A stretch of DNA of 64,000 bases, taken from assembly GCA_026261815.1 (NCBI GenBank), contig JAMPIT010000379.1, forward strand, positions 8,320,001-8,384,000. The letters run 5' to 3'. Positions 48,090 through 61,500 of this stretch are shown one piece after another. This DNA comes from Monarcha castaneiventris obscurior. Taxonomy: Eukaryota > Chordata > Aves > Passeriformes > Monarchidae. Under the pieces are notes generated by a model. It worked only from the letters and a program-made list of their open reading frames with translations. It was not told the DNA's origin and searched no databases. Position numbers and translations under genes: made by a program. How positions within the stretch are numbered: the stretch's first letter is position 1; every line of letters starts with the position of its first letter.

Positions 48090-51000
48090 GATCACTCAGT
48101 TTCCTTCAGGAATACAAATTATGTAACAAGTCAAGTGTAGGGAGATGGGTGGGTATTCTGGCAGATCCTTCCATAAATCCTGAAGTTATTACTGCTGGGC
48201 TTTTAAAAAGAACATTTGCATGCTTTCCTATGTTCCAATATCAGGTAGTCCTTGGATTAAGGAAACCTCTTTTGATGCTTCCTTTGGAGTCAACTCCATG
48301 GCCTGGTGCCAGCCTACTGGGCTGAAGCCTTCCCATACTCTATTCATCCCTCCTCAGGAGGCACGCAGGCAGGTGTGCTTCCTTCGCTACCTCATATCAC
48401 ACAACGTGCAGGCATGTCTTCCCTGCAGCCTTCCCTTTCTGGTTTCTGACGTGTGTCTCTTGCTCATTGGGCAGCTGCCAAGGGTGACTCAGAAGGCAGT
48501 AGCCACTCTCTTTGGAAAGGTACAGCCAAAAGCAGACTTGATGGACAGGAAGTTTTGGGGGATGAGAATGGTGAATTGCCTGAATAGGTGGTTTGTGTCA
48601 CTGGTGATGGAAAGGATCTCCTCATCTGGTGTATGAGAAAGATTCAGAATTTCTCCTTTCACTCACTTCCTGTTAGCAAAACAGAAATCAGCTGGGTTTG
48701 CCGCGCCATCAGCATGAAAGCAACAGAAGAGAAAAGCAAATCCTCACCAAGTCACTGGTGGGGTTTTTTCTGATCCAGATGGTACCTACTGGGCTTCAGC
48801 CCTCTGTAGCTCTCAGCAGCACAGAAGTATTTTCTTGAGTGACTCAGAGCACACAAACATTCACTCCTTCACAAAGATCAGCCAGCCTCTTGAAGGGTCT
48901 GAGTATGTAAATAGTGAAATATGCAACATATTCAAAATTTTCTCTTTCAGCATTTGCACAGCTTGCCAAGACACAAGGTGACTTCAGCTCAAATCTTATC
49001 TCTGACAGATGTACCTTCTCCCAGCATATTTCAGTCCATATCAAAACATCTCATTGCTTTGGTAAATGAGTTTACTACTTTCTTTGTTTTAACTACTTCC
49101 ATGACCACTCTCAGTGGTTTACTTTCCACTGTCTTAGAGGGAAATGGACCCTTTCCAAACATTTCTTGAGTCTTCAGAAGCCTGTGAATTGACTAATCAC
49201 CATAGATCCATTAAAAGACTTAGACATTTTACTTCTCCTTTGAATACCTAAGTCAAATCTCTAGATCCTCAAAACACCAGTCTTATCTGTCACCTAATCA
49301 TGGTTCCATCTGTAGTCTGAAGGCACTTCTGCTTTTATAGAGTCTTTATATATTTGATGATCAGCCAGACATTCTCTCTGCACAGGAGTTCCAGCAAAAT
49401 TAACAAATGAAGATCTCCTCTTCCAAGTTGAATGAGGCAACTCTCAGAGTGGTATTTGCCCACACACCAGCAAAGGAGAAGTGACAATGGCAGCATATTT
49501 TTGCTTATTAACACTGTGGTTAAAAATTTACTTGGAATAAAGAAAATCAAAGCTAGCTCCTTTTTCTGCTTGAAAATAAAAAGCTTTGAAATTTGACAGC
49601 TGTTCCAATCTGTACAGCTGAAAATTCACAGGAATTCACAGGAGGTGAGCACACTTCTCCTCCTTTCTAAAAATTTCCCAAGCCATTAACTCATTTTCTC
49701 CTTTCAACACCCCTTTTCTCTTTCCCACCACCATTTAGATTGCATTAACGTTTTCCTAACCACAGGACAAGCGTCATGGACACAAACGTCATAAGAAAGA
49801 AATACCTATTTTCTAGCCTTGAGATAAACGCCTGACTTCCTAGAGGAACTCGTGATGTTGAAATCCATGTCAGTGACATACAGAAAGACAAAAGAGATGT
49901 GTACCTATAGTGCTGTAAGTACCATCTTGAATTTCTGCTCCATTTCTAGTACAACTGACTGAATTGGGATCCAGCACATATTCCCTAGTCACAAAGGTCT
50001 CCTCTACTCAAAGAACCAGGTTCTCCAGGTCTCATCCATAGTACTGATTAACATGAACCAGTAAATACACGAGGAGAACTATTTAGTAATTTTGGTGTCT
50101 TAGGATGGGAACATCTTGGGGGTTTAAGACGGATCATGGTAGGGATGAATAGGCACTTCTCACCTACCAAGCTTCTAATGAATTATTGCAAACACGTAGA
50201 TGGTAATTTTCTCTATGTGGCTCAGTAATGAATCAGCTGATATCGTGGGTTTTTCACTCAGATCTGAAATATCACCAAAACACCTGCTCAAGCTATTTCG
50301 ATATTTGCACTCACATGCTCATCTGGAAGTCAAAGATGTTACAGAAAGCAAAGTATGCCTGGTCCATTTTTTGTCGAAAGGTTTCTTACTTTTGTTGAAA
50401 GGTTTCCCACTTCCTCCAATTCAGAGACTGCATCTGTATGTAAGAAAACATTTAAAGGAAGACTGAACAAGCCTTCAGAAAAAAGCATCAGTTAAGGATT
50501 GCCAACTACACAATGAAATGTGTCTTAAAACATGCACAAATATGTATACAATTTAAACAGTTCTGAATAAGTTTGTAAGACAGAATCATTTCAATTTTTT
50601 TCTTTCTTTGGACAGTATATTCAAAAAAAGAGTAAGACTATCTTTACACTGACTATTTCAATCAACCCTTGTAAAACACCTCACTACATCCATTTGAACT
50701 GCTATTTTTACCACTGAAAATTTTATATTATTCCCTTAAAAGAAGAATATATTTGTATTTCCTATGTGGCAGAAAATATATTTTTGAACTTCCATCCTTA
50801 CCTTGAAATACAAAAGAGGAGTACTTAAAGATTAGGTTCCCATTCAGAAAGAACTTGTTTAGTTTGTCCTAAAAAGAGAAGAGGGTAACACAAATAAGCA
50901 TGTATTTAATCTGTTGTCATCAAATTCCTGCCTCTTGCCTTTGGTGCTGCCTCCATTCTGTATTCAGCATTGACTCCTTAATCCAAACCTCGAAAGAGTT

Positions 51001-54000
51001 CATTGTCTTTCCTAGCAAAGGAGAGAACAAATCCATCAAGATGATTTTACATTGGGACAGAACATTGGGACAGAAATATCAAGAGGAATTCTGAACACTT
51101 ACATATGAGGAGACAGAAAGCATTGAGTGCAGTCTAAATATAAGATGCAAGGGAGAAGGAGGAAACTGCAGCCAGATGGACACAATGGACAAAGCCAGCA
51201 GTATTGGAGAAGCAGCAGGAAAAAAGGGGAGGGACAACACTGCACTGGAAGATGAGTGAGCATCCTTACATGGATAGGAAGACTTCTGGACAGGAGTCTG
51301 GACTTCAAAGTGAATGAACAAACTTAAAAGACTTAAAAGATGGGAGATAATGAAATCATCTATGCAAGGACTTTGGTTTTTTCTTGGAAAAAAAAAATTA
51401 ATTTTAATTTTTAACCTCTAGCCTCTCTCCTGATAGTTGCCCCAAGATTATCAAAGTCCCATAGATGGTGATGACAGCAATTTTAGCAGGTTAGTTATTA
51501 TATATATAGTTATTATATTAGTTTATTATATTATAGTTATTATTATACATTAGAACCACAAGTGAATGCTTCAGTTGAGGAGGTCGTGGAACAACAGATA
51601 AACAATGCAAAAAGGATGTTGTTCAAGGTCATCTTCTAAAAGCTTTAGCTTTAGCAGTGTTAGAAAATGTACAGGCAGCTTTGGCTGATTCTAGATCCTT
51701 TTACAACAATTAATATAGCATAATTTCCTTCCATTACATTTAAGAAATAACTTTTTATTATTATAAAATGTATTAAATACAACTGAATTGCCTTTTGTTA
51801 CATTTATGTTCATATCAATGGCATATGATAAAACACAGCAAAATTTCTAAGTTATTCATAGGTTCTCCCAAACTCAGTGAAACTAAGGGCAACCCAATTT
51901 TATTCTTTCGCTCGCTGCAACCCAAATAATGAAATTCAAGCTGTGACGGTTTAGATGTGGAAGTACAAGATGTAATCCAGAACTGAGTAACTTCAAGTGG
52001 GACCCCCCTTACTTTGTTTTGAAGTAGAAACAGACTTAATCTGATATTCATTCCCATGTAAACTAATCTAGTCTGGGTATGCTCAGGAGAACTAATACTT
52101 ACCATGGTATAAACAGCTCAAGAAGGACAAAAGGAAATAGCAAATAATCCGTTGTATTTTTAGGATGCCTCCAACATGACAGGCTCAGCTGAATTGGGCA
52201 AAATTTGAACCCAAAACACAGAACTTGCATACAATGTCCTTTATAACAGCTCATTCCTTTATTGCACCTGTTTCATAGTTAGTACCAATAATATCCAACA
52301 TCATTCCCCTTTCAATACTATTCAAAAGGAGAAGAGAATGGAAAAGAAGGGATAGAATCTGAAACAGAAGACAAAGAAAACAAGTTGAATTTTCTCTGCC
52401 CTCCTGCCTTAGCTTCCAAAACTAATTAGTCAGGAAGCTTTTAAAAATGAGTGTACATATACTGCCTCATTTCACTTCGTATATAGATTGGTGTTTAATT
52501 TCTCCTTAGACCTCTTTTCTGCTTTGAGTCTAGAATCAGCCAGAATCATAGATCATATTTTTGACATGTGTTTCACTAGATTTTATTCCAGTGTAAAATT
52601 TTAACTTAGCTGTGGCCCAGACTTTCACAGCTGACTCAGTGCACGACATCCATAAATAATGTAATTTATGACACAGAACTTAGAGCCATCAAGACAAGAT
52701 GCCAGGAAGTTTTCTCAGCTCAGAATGCCTTTTTTCATGTGAGCCTTGATTAGTGTCAACAATTTTCTTTGACTGTTTAAGAAAGAAGTTCAGACTTCTC
52801 ACTCCTAAACTCCAGCCACAGATTGCCTTGATGATTTCTCGAGTCTCCAGACAGTGCCAGAAGAGTTGCCAGAACTGCAGTACTTCTGTTTATTTATGGA
52901 TTCCATTGGTTTCCCATTCACCTCTGAATAATTCCAGAGTCATTACTGCTTGCTTTAAATCTGCCTGAGGGTTTTTTGTTTCAGAAACATGAGAATCTAC
53001 CTCATTTTTTCATCTGTTACAGTAGCTCTGAAACATACATGCTCTTCATCTAATGTGCTTCAGAATAACACTCGTGGTTTTACTGACTTCAGGATCAGAG
53101 TGCCAGATTTGTTGCTGTAATCTAAGATATATCTAATGGAAGTCATTAAGAGGCTGAAAACATGCTTTTTAAATTTTGAATTCTTGGAAAAGTAGGAAAA
53201 TATTATTAGATATTTAATTCTATATTGAGGTTTATAGCAAACATATTTCATAACGCATTTAATATATTAGAATCAATCCATTCATAATAAAGATTAGTAA
53301 ACCGAGATTGGTAATTGAGCACAGATGTCAAACAATCTGTTGCTCTAACCATACAGTTCTTGATTCAGTGAGAGATGCACAGGGAGAGCACAACAGCAGC
53401 TCAGCAATATATATAGATATAACCTATATTTGGGTGAGGAGCAGCCTCCTGCTTAATGAGATCCTATGCATAGCAGACAGGCTTCTAAAAGAGAAAATCC
53501 ACCCAGAGTAGTTAGTCACTGACAGAAATGCATTTTGGTTCTTGTTTGGGCCAAATAATTCTGCAGGTTTCAAAGATCAGACCTCCTCTATCCATGTCTG
53601 TTTTATAACAGTGACTGTATTTGAGTAGGAAAAATGCTTAATTGAAATATTAGTTGAGTTAATATAGAAGAGTTGTTGCCTTTTACCAAATGCACCGGGG
53701 GGGTGGAAAGGCGAAGTGATACAGCCTGAGACCGATGTTATCACAACTTCACCAGTCAGGATCATTCCCAGGTCACACAGAGAAGTTCCAGTGGATGCTG
53801 ACCCTGTTAACTGTAGGTGGTTTAGCTCCTTCAGTAGCTTTTTAAAGATTCCTTTTCTCTTGTGCATTCTATTCGCTGACACAGCTAGAAGAAAGTTTAC
53901 AGAAGACTTGGGGCTAGGTTTAAATCCACTCATTTTAAAGGAATGGCTATGTTAAAATAAAAGATCAAATCTGACATACCATAAAACAACAACTGTATTT

Positions 54001-55414
54001 TATTATATCACCTAAAATGTGTAACTGTCATATAGGATCTGTCCTAGGACAGTTATCTTGGTGATAACATAGATTTGTTCAATCGTCACAGATATGTAAA
54101 ACCTTTCTCTCCCAGTTTCTGGCTAACCTGCTATGGATCTAATTAGAAAAATATCATTTGTGAACCCCAAACATTTCATATTAACACATAAGTATTAAAA
54201 GACAACACAATCTCTTCATAAACAGGAATTAAATCTTAGAAGAATAAACACATTTTCAGGCATATAAATAGAGGCTAAAAACTCAAAGTACTTTCTTTTA
54301 AAACACCGTGCGCAGTTCTAACCTACAAAGTTAAGAAAGGGTAAATGCAATAAAGATCGCACTACCAAAACAAAATTATCAGCTGGGAAAAATAATTAAT
54401 TACCAGCTCTAACTAAATTTTGAAATTATTAGAGATAGAGTTGACCAAGTTATTAAGAGTATGAGCTGCTGCAAATAGAAAAAACATGGTCAAACCAGTA
54501 ATACCACAGCCACAGACCTTAGGGATATACAAACGGATGGCAAAAAAAAAAAAAAGGTTTACATGGCTAACATACTAACATTTACTTGAGAATCCAAATG
54601 CCCTAAACAGGGCTCTGGGAGAAAAAACAACTCCCTAGTAGGCAATACATGTATTGCCTTTAAGACACAACATCCCTGATCAACTTCCTTTTGAACTCTG
54701 ACCAAGTCCATTCAAGAGGATGGTCAAGACAGATGATCTTTATTGCAGAAAAGAGACATTAGGAAAATAAGTTTCACAACCATCCCATTCCCTCTGACTC
54801 ACTTCTCTTTCCACTTTTCTTTCAAAAGGGACCTGTGACAGATCTTATCTGCAGTTGCCCATCACAGCTGGTAGAAATGTAAATTCAAGATCAGAGAGCT
54901 TTACAAATGTTTAACTACCAGTTGCACTGACTGTGAGCCACAGAGATAGCACAAGCAGCAGGTACCTAAAGAAATAAAGGTTCATCCACCTCATAAAGGA
55001 AAGGGTCTGCAGTAGCACCCAAGAGGAAAATGGGATTTATGCCAGTTGAATTTCAAACTAGGCTTGCAGAGTGAATTTTCCTGTAAACTTCTTATTTTTC
55101 AATTTCATCAAAAGCTTTCAATGTAGCTCTAGTTTAAATTTGACACGTTTTACTGGAGTCCACCACAGTTAATGTAAACCCCACAAGTGGATATGGAACA
55201 AGACACTGAGGGTGCAATGGATTATACAAGGGAAGAAGTTGTGTTGTGAATATTTTTGCAAAAATTTAGTCTCTCAAAATTATAGCAACATCACTACACT
55301 CAGTACAATGTTCTTAAAATCACCCATTGTCTTTAATTTTGCTGTAGTTCCATTGTTGTTTTAAATATGGCTCAAAATAATCCTTTTTGTCTGGCATTAT
55401 ATTTAGTATTAGAA

Positions 55415-55560
55415 AATCATAGAACTGTTAAGGTTGGAAAAGACCTCCAAGATAATTTGGTTGAAGGTTTAACTCAGCACCACCATGCTCATCACTAAAC
55501 CACATCCCCAAGTGCCACATCCACGAGTCTTCTAAATACCTCCAGGTATTTTTTCACTGT
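55415..55560 (-). mobile_element. CR1 LINE 3'-end fragment
   Basis: AAAATCATAGAACTGTTAAG, GGTTGGAAAAGACCTCCAAG, then GCACCACCATGCTCATCACT, AAACCACATCCCCAAGTGCC, ACATCCACGAGTCTTCTAAA and TACCTCCAGG follow the reverse complement of an avian CR1 3' region over about 145 bp. The remainder of the element is missing. Confidence 0.9.
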
Positions 55561-58500
55561 TCTGAGTTTATTGAGACTGGAATTAATCAACACATGTAAG
55601 GAATGCTTAAACTTGAAGAAGTCTCAACATATTTTTTGAGGGTCTCCTGGGAATACAGTGCTGGTCCATTCAGCAATAGGGACAATAGCAGGCTTCATTG
55701 AGGTAAGAACTACACAGCAAACTCCTGTTTTACCAGAGGTTGACAGGGAGTGAGCACCTGACCGCTTTTGTGTGGTCTTGAACTTTCACTCAGACACCTT
55801 GTGAGCCATTTCCTTTCTCTGCAAAATGGGGTTAAATTGCTTGAGTAGCACCCTGAGATCCTCAGCTGAGTGACTCTGTGTAAGCACAGTTGTGCCACTC
55901 TTGGCTGAGCGGGAACTGCCGGGGGCCAGGAGCAATAGCTGAGTTCTCAGAACCTGGTACCTGCAGGGATGACACTGCGTGCGCAGGAATTGTGTCAGTG
56001 TCTCCTCTGGAGGCAGCCTGCAGCCAGTAAATGCTTCCTCTTCCATTAGCACGGATGAAAGCAGGGGGAGCTTACGCCTTGCAGGCACAATAGAGAAATG
56101 GCTCTGCCTTCCTCGTCATCCTTCCATTACAGATCATAATGCTGCTCCCCTACTTGCCTTACAGATGGGTTGATGGTCTAGCATTGGCACCATGGGAGGC
56201 ATACTCTCCACTCTCCTCTTTCAGAAGAGTGTTACTCTTTCTACATGCAGTTCTCAAGTCCTCTCTTCCCATAGGAAAGTAGAGCTGGAAGTGATTACCA
56301 CATAACACCTAGTCTCTCAGCCTTCCCCAAAACACAGCTCTGCCATTTCTGACAGACGTTTGCACAGTCTATTCTGAAGAGCCTAGTAGCAGGAGACTTC
56401 CCCATCTCTAAAAGTAAACTACTTCAATGCTGTAAGAAAATTTTATTCCATATAATTTATTGTCACTTAATATAGTTTAAAACTATTATTCCTAATCCAA
56501 ATTAAAACGGGGAAAGTATTTATTCTTCCACATCTACCTTTAACATAACTGAAGACTTATCTCAAATCTTCATCAAATATTCTTGTCCCTTCAGTAACAC
56601 CCATCTTTATGGAGGACAAGTGACTGTGAAGTATATTTTTTTTCTGAGGGCCCATGACATAATAGGAACCCAGGAGAAGCTTTCTGCCTTTTTATTGTTT
56701 AGGGATTTTTACTGCAAGAAAATTCTCATGACCATTGCTGCACACTTGGCTCTGGTTATGGCTGGTAAAACAATAAAGTCTGCACCATCTCCCAAAATAC
56801 ATAAATATTTTAGATTTTAAAGGCAAAAGTTACTGTCTAGAGATATTAAATCATATCACTAAGAATTACCTAACCCTTGAACTAGGTTTTAAACAGTGAT
56901 TCACTGAAGACATCAATCAATGATAGAAATAAGCATTTTTCCAGGAAGGCAGAAGCCCCTTAATAGAAGACTAAGGCAAATAAAAAAAGATCTGTCTCTT
57001 AAATCATGGTCCACCTTACAGAAAAGCCAAGAATCTATAACATTGCTGCATTACTGAAATTACCTATTAGAGTCCTTTGAGAATTTCCCTTAAGACTTTT
57101 GAAACATTAAGAATGAGAAAAGAACAGGAATAAAAGTGCTCTTGATTTTCATCTTGTGTTATTTAACTTGAAAGCAAATATAAAGCAAGGCAGAGAATTC
57201 AGCTGGAGGCATTATTTTTGGAAGATGTATTTACTTGAAATATTCTGACACTAGCAGTTAGGAAAAAAAAAGGAATTTAATGTAAAAGTATCAGCATTTT
57301 CACAGATCTGGGGCTCTTGCTAGTGTTGCTTTGCCTTAGCTTAGCAAATCTGACACTAGTCCACAAAGAGCCTTACTGAAAAGGCTCCTCCAAAAATTAG
57401 TTTTCTTAAAATACCCTTTTTTCTCCTTCCCTCTTCTGTCCAAGCTGTATTAGACGTTAATCTCAAGCATTACATGTTCATCTACAAACAGTGTACTTGA
57501 GTAGCAAACAGATATGAAGAAAAAGATCCTTACTTAGTGGCCAAGCCACTATTCTACTTCATGCTGAAAACCAAACTAAAAGCACAGTGTTTTCTCTAGA
57601 AAGCTCCAAATGATGTCACCACCTGACAGAGATTTTTCCATAGAAATGGTACCTTCCTGATCGTGCAAGCCAAAGTAAAATGAAAGATTGCCATCACTGT
57701 GTAGATTATATATTACCCATGAAAGATTGATTTTCTCTCTTTTACTTACTAAATACTCAGCAGTCCACAGAGAAAGGTGATACGATCTCAATAATAAATT
57801 TCATAGTTCTATTGCTCTGATTTTTTGTTTAGGAATTGTAAATCACTTTTAAAATAGAAGCTTAGCACAGAAGATAAGGCAGTTCCCCTTGGTACCTCTC
57901 TGTGAGCTGACAGATTATGAAATAGACTCATAGAACAAATGTGTAATCTGTCTAGAAAAGGCATTTTGTTGCATGGTATAAATTTCTGCTGGAGAAACTC
58001 TTAGAAAGGCTAAAACTCCTTAATTCCTCAGTGAACTTCTTAAGCTCAAGAAAAAGCACTGGGCAGGCACAAGAAAGGTTCAAATTCGCTCCCCACCCTC
58101 TTACACTGCTTATGAAACAGCCCAAACTTTTTTAAAGGAATGTGCCAATCTACTAGGCTTTTTTGTCTTTTTTCCTTTTTAATTTTCCTCTTATTAATCA
58201 GCTAGGAATTGGAGATGTGTTTTTTTCTTACCGGCTTTTTTATATCTCAGAGTACTAACAGAGAAAAGTTGGAAAGAGACTACTAAAATAAAAAAAAAAG
58301 TGGTTGAACAAATAAATTCTTTTTCTTCTAGTCTAACCTTTCCAAAACCTGATGCCAATACCTAAAGCCAGAATTTCATGAATGGCTTTGTAAAGGTGGG
58401 CAACAACAGCTACATTTAGGTATCTGAAATCAAGGAAAATACTAAAAAAATCTGGAAAGGGAAAGTCACTATTTACATAAGCACATTTGTGAATTTGGGG

Positions 58501-61500
58501 CTTTAAATATTGCATCTTATGGTCAGAAAAAAAACTCTAATAATGCACAGACCAAGTTTTTGTTAAAATGAATGATGCATCTTCAGTCACTAGAAGTTTT
58601 GAAACTTCTTATCCTCAGTATTTGGCAAACAATACCCAATACATAATAAATAAAGATAATACTTGTGGTTTTTTTAAATTAATAAGTCACCAACTATAAG
58701 AGGGAGGAATAGGTATGGCAGGCATTATACAGATACCTATAATGTGTAGTCCCCTTCTTTAAAAGCCTCAATTGCTTAGTTTATATAATATAAATATATA
58801 CAACATATAATTCTCAAATATAATTTCCCTCCCCCAAAAAGTGAAACCATTTAAATTCATATGAATAAAAAGTTTAACAGTGCAAGAATGAAGGTATAAA
58901 TAAACTCATATATAGAAAGAAGGGTATATCTTCATAATATATACTAGTTTTTAAAGCTAACTCTGATATACCAATAATTTCTGCCCAAGATGGAATTATG
59001 AGAACTTTCTCAAAAGAACACTCCTCTTTGAGTAACAACATTCCCTTTCTGTGTGGCAGGTTCTATTTTCTGTGACTAACAGTTTAATTCAATCACAAAT
59101 ATTCATTCAGCAGTACTAAATATTATAACTCCAGTGGCAGTATGAGCTGTTAAGAAACACTTCAACGTGACAGCCATAAGTTTTAAGCTCATCATCAAAA
59201 ATTTAATTGCATAACATAGGGACAGGAGCTGGTTGCAGGTGTAGCTCTCTCACTTGATGACTCATATTATTGACTCATTTTAATGATTTTAATGACTCAT
59301 TGTGATGATTGCAGCAACATAAATTCAGTTTGTTTTGTCAGCAACATACAGATATCAGGGAAGAACTCCAGAGAGAACAACATAAGCAGCTGAAATTAAA
59401 TAAAAATAAAAAAGTCTTTTTTTTGTGTAGTAGCATTGATGTCAAACACATAAACCCAGTGTTGTTTACAATACCCCTAATTTGCTTATAGCATTCTTCC
59501 CAGAAGAAAGTGGCTGTTCACTTGTTGAAGGGTGTTTCTGTTGTCTTTGGTTGATGAGGGCGATGCTCTGAAAGGTCTAGGCCCCCCCTGGCTCACTACT
59601 GTGACCCTAAGCATGTAATTTGCAGGCATTTGTTACAGCTGGCACATCTGTATCTGTACACCTTTGCTCACACTAGCTGTCCTCTCCCTTTGTGAGAGGG
59701 TGACGGGGCAAAGTGGAAGAAGAAATTGCCACCCATCTCCTCCCTTCTCCCCATGGCAGCTGCCAGACTTACACCTGTTTTTCCTGAACTGCCAGAGTCT
59801 GCAGCACCCAGCTCCCCTAAGGGGTCAGTGAAACCCCAAACCAGTCTGTATGGCCATTTCCCAATGGAGCTGAGAACCGCTAACATGGGAAATATCTCAG
59901 TCACACACCAGTTTTCTGTGGTTACTGAGAGCCAACTTCATTCCCTGGGTCCTGGCGCTCACAGACATCCCCAGCAATGGGAGTGTCAGAGGAGAGGTGA
60001 TTTCCATACCTAAGACATAGAGAAGTGTTTCCAAAATCACACCTGGGCTGCCAGGCAACTTGAGTATCTACACATAGATTCAGCTGTAACTACTGATCAG
60101 TTAAAAAATTGTCCCCAGTTCCTGTTTACTGCTGAGCTAAGCAATTCATGGTTTTAATTTGGTTCATGACATTTTTTGGCAAAGTGCCCCCAACTAAGCC
60201 ATAGGCCAGTCCTCTCTTAAATTTTCAGTACCCAAGTTCTCAATTAGGCTCACTTTTAAATTCACCTTTGAAGAAGTAGTCTAGAATGTGTGAAGTATCC
60301 TCAGACCTGGACCATGACAGAGATTAACTGTCATGCATAACATCCATGACTTCACTAAAATCACAAAAGAGTGATACTTTTCTGACAACAAGCCTAGTCT
60401 ATTTTTTTTTATCATTATAGGCTTAATACGCAAAATCTTGATCATAACAAAGTAGCATTTTTTTTCCAGTGCTGGTAAGTAAAACTGTGATCTTTCAAAT
60501 ACATCAAGTTTTTTCACAGCTTTTAACAGTCCTAGAGTACCTATGCTGTTAAGGTAAAATACTTACATTTTTCAAATTCTTGTTTTGAAAGGATCAACCA
60601 AATTTTGTTATGAGGGATACAGCTACATTTTTTTCTTTCTATTTCTTATTAACATTTTTCCATCTCAAATGAGAAAATATTTAACAGAAGAGCAAACTTC
60701 CTGGTTTCTTACCTGACTCGTTGGTCTGATTTCTTTTCCTTCCCATGGAACCTTTTTACCTAGCACATTTTTACCCAGATCTGTGGATAACATGTCTGAA
60801 GAGCATCCTCTTGGAAATGCTCTCTTTCATTCTGCGGTAGACACCAGCAGATGAACAGAAAGCAAAACTCCTCAGAGTTCATCACACTGCAAACTCCCAT
60901 GCAAAACAGTGTTGGAGAGAAAGTTATGGCAAAATAACTCAACATGTGTGACATTTTCACTGTTGAAACCACATCACTTTGATGTAGTCTGATGAGAAGC
61001 TGCTGAAAATAAATGTAGCAAAACACACGTGGCTCTGAAAGTTAGCAGAAAAGGCTTTTTTTTCTGGGCCCAAATCTCATGAAACATTATGGAATCTTCA
61101 CAGACTCATAATTTATAGAAATTCTAGTTATTTCTCATACCTAGTTCAAACTATATTTTGCTTCTCTTCTTTACCTTCTTCTGTTTCCAGATCACATCAA
61201 TAACAGCAAATGCCTTCTTTCATCAAATAAACCCAGTGACCTAGTCCTGTTTCAGAAAGCATCCCAGCAGCTCCCCCTGGCTCCACTGAGAGTGACAGTA
61301 CGAAGACATTCTCCAAAAGAAAGAGCACAGTCAATCACATTTAGAAGTCCAATAAGTTTCTTTTGGACTTTTCAACTGGGCCCACTTTTGTCCTCTTCAA
61401 TACAGGGCTCCAGATCAACAGAAGTGTCTCTAAGGGTAAGTAGAGAAGATAAAACCCTATCCTATTCCAGGTTTTGCAACAATAAAAGCAAAATAAACCA

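Noticed and set aside
48220..48636. A 138-codon plus-strand frame in the intergenic region
   Set aside because: No recognisable domain, signal peptide or conserved motif; isolated and probably chance.
58070..58100. GGTTCAAATTCG resembling a tRNA B box
   Set aside because: No matching A box or cloverleaf stems at the right spacing.
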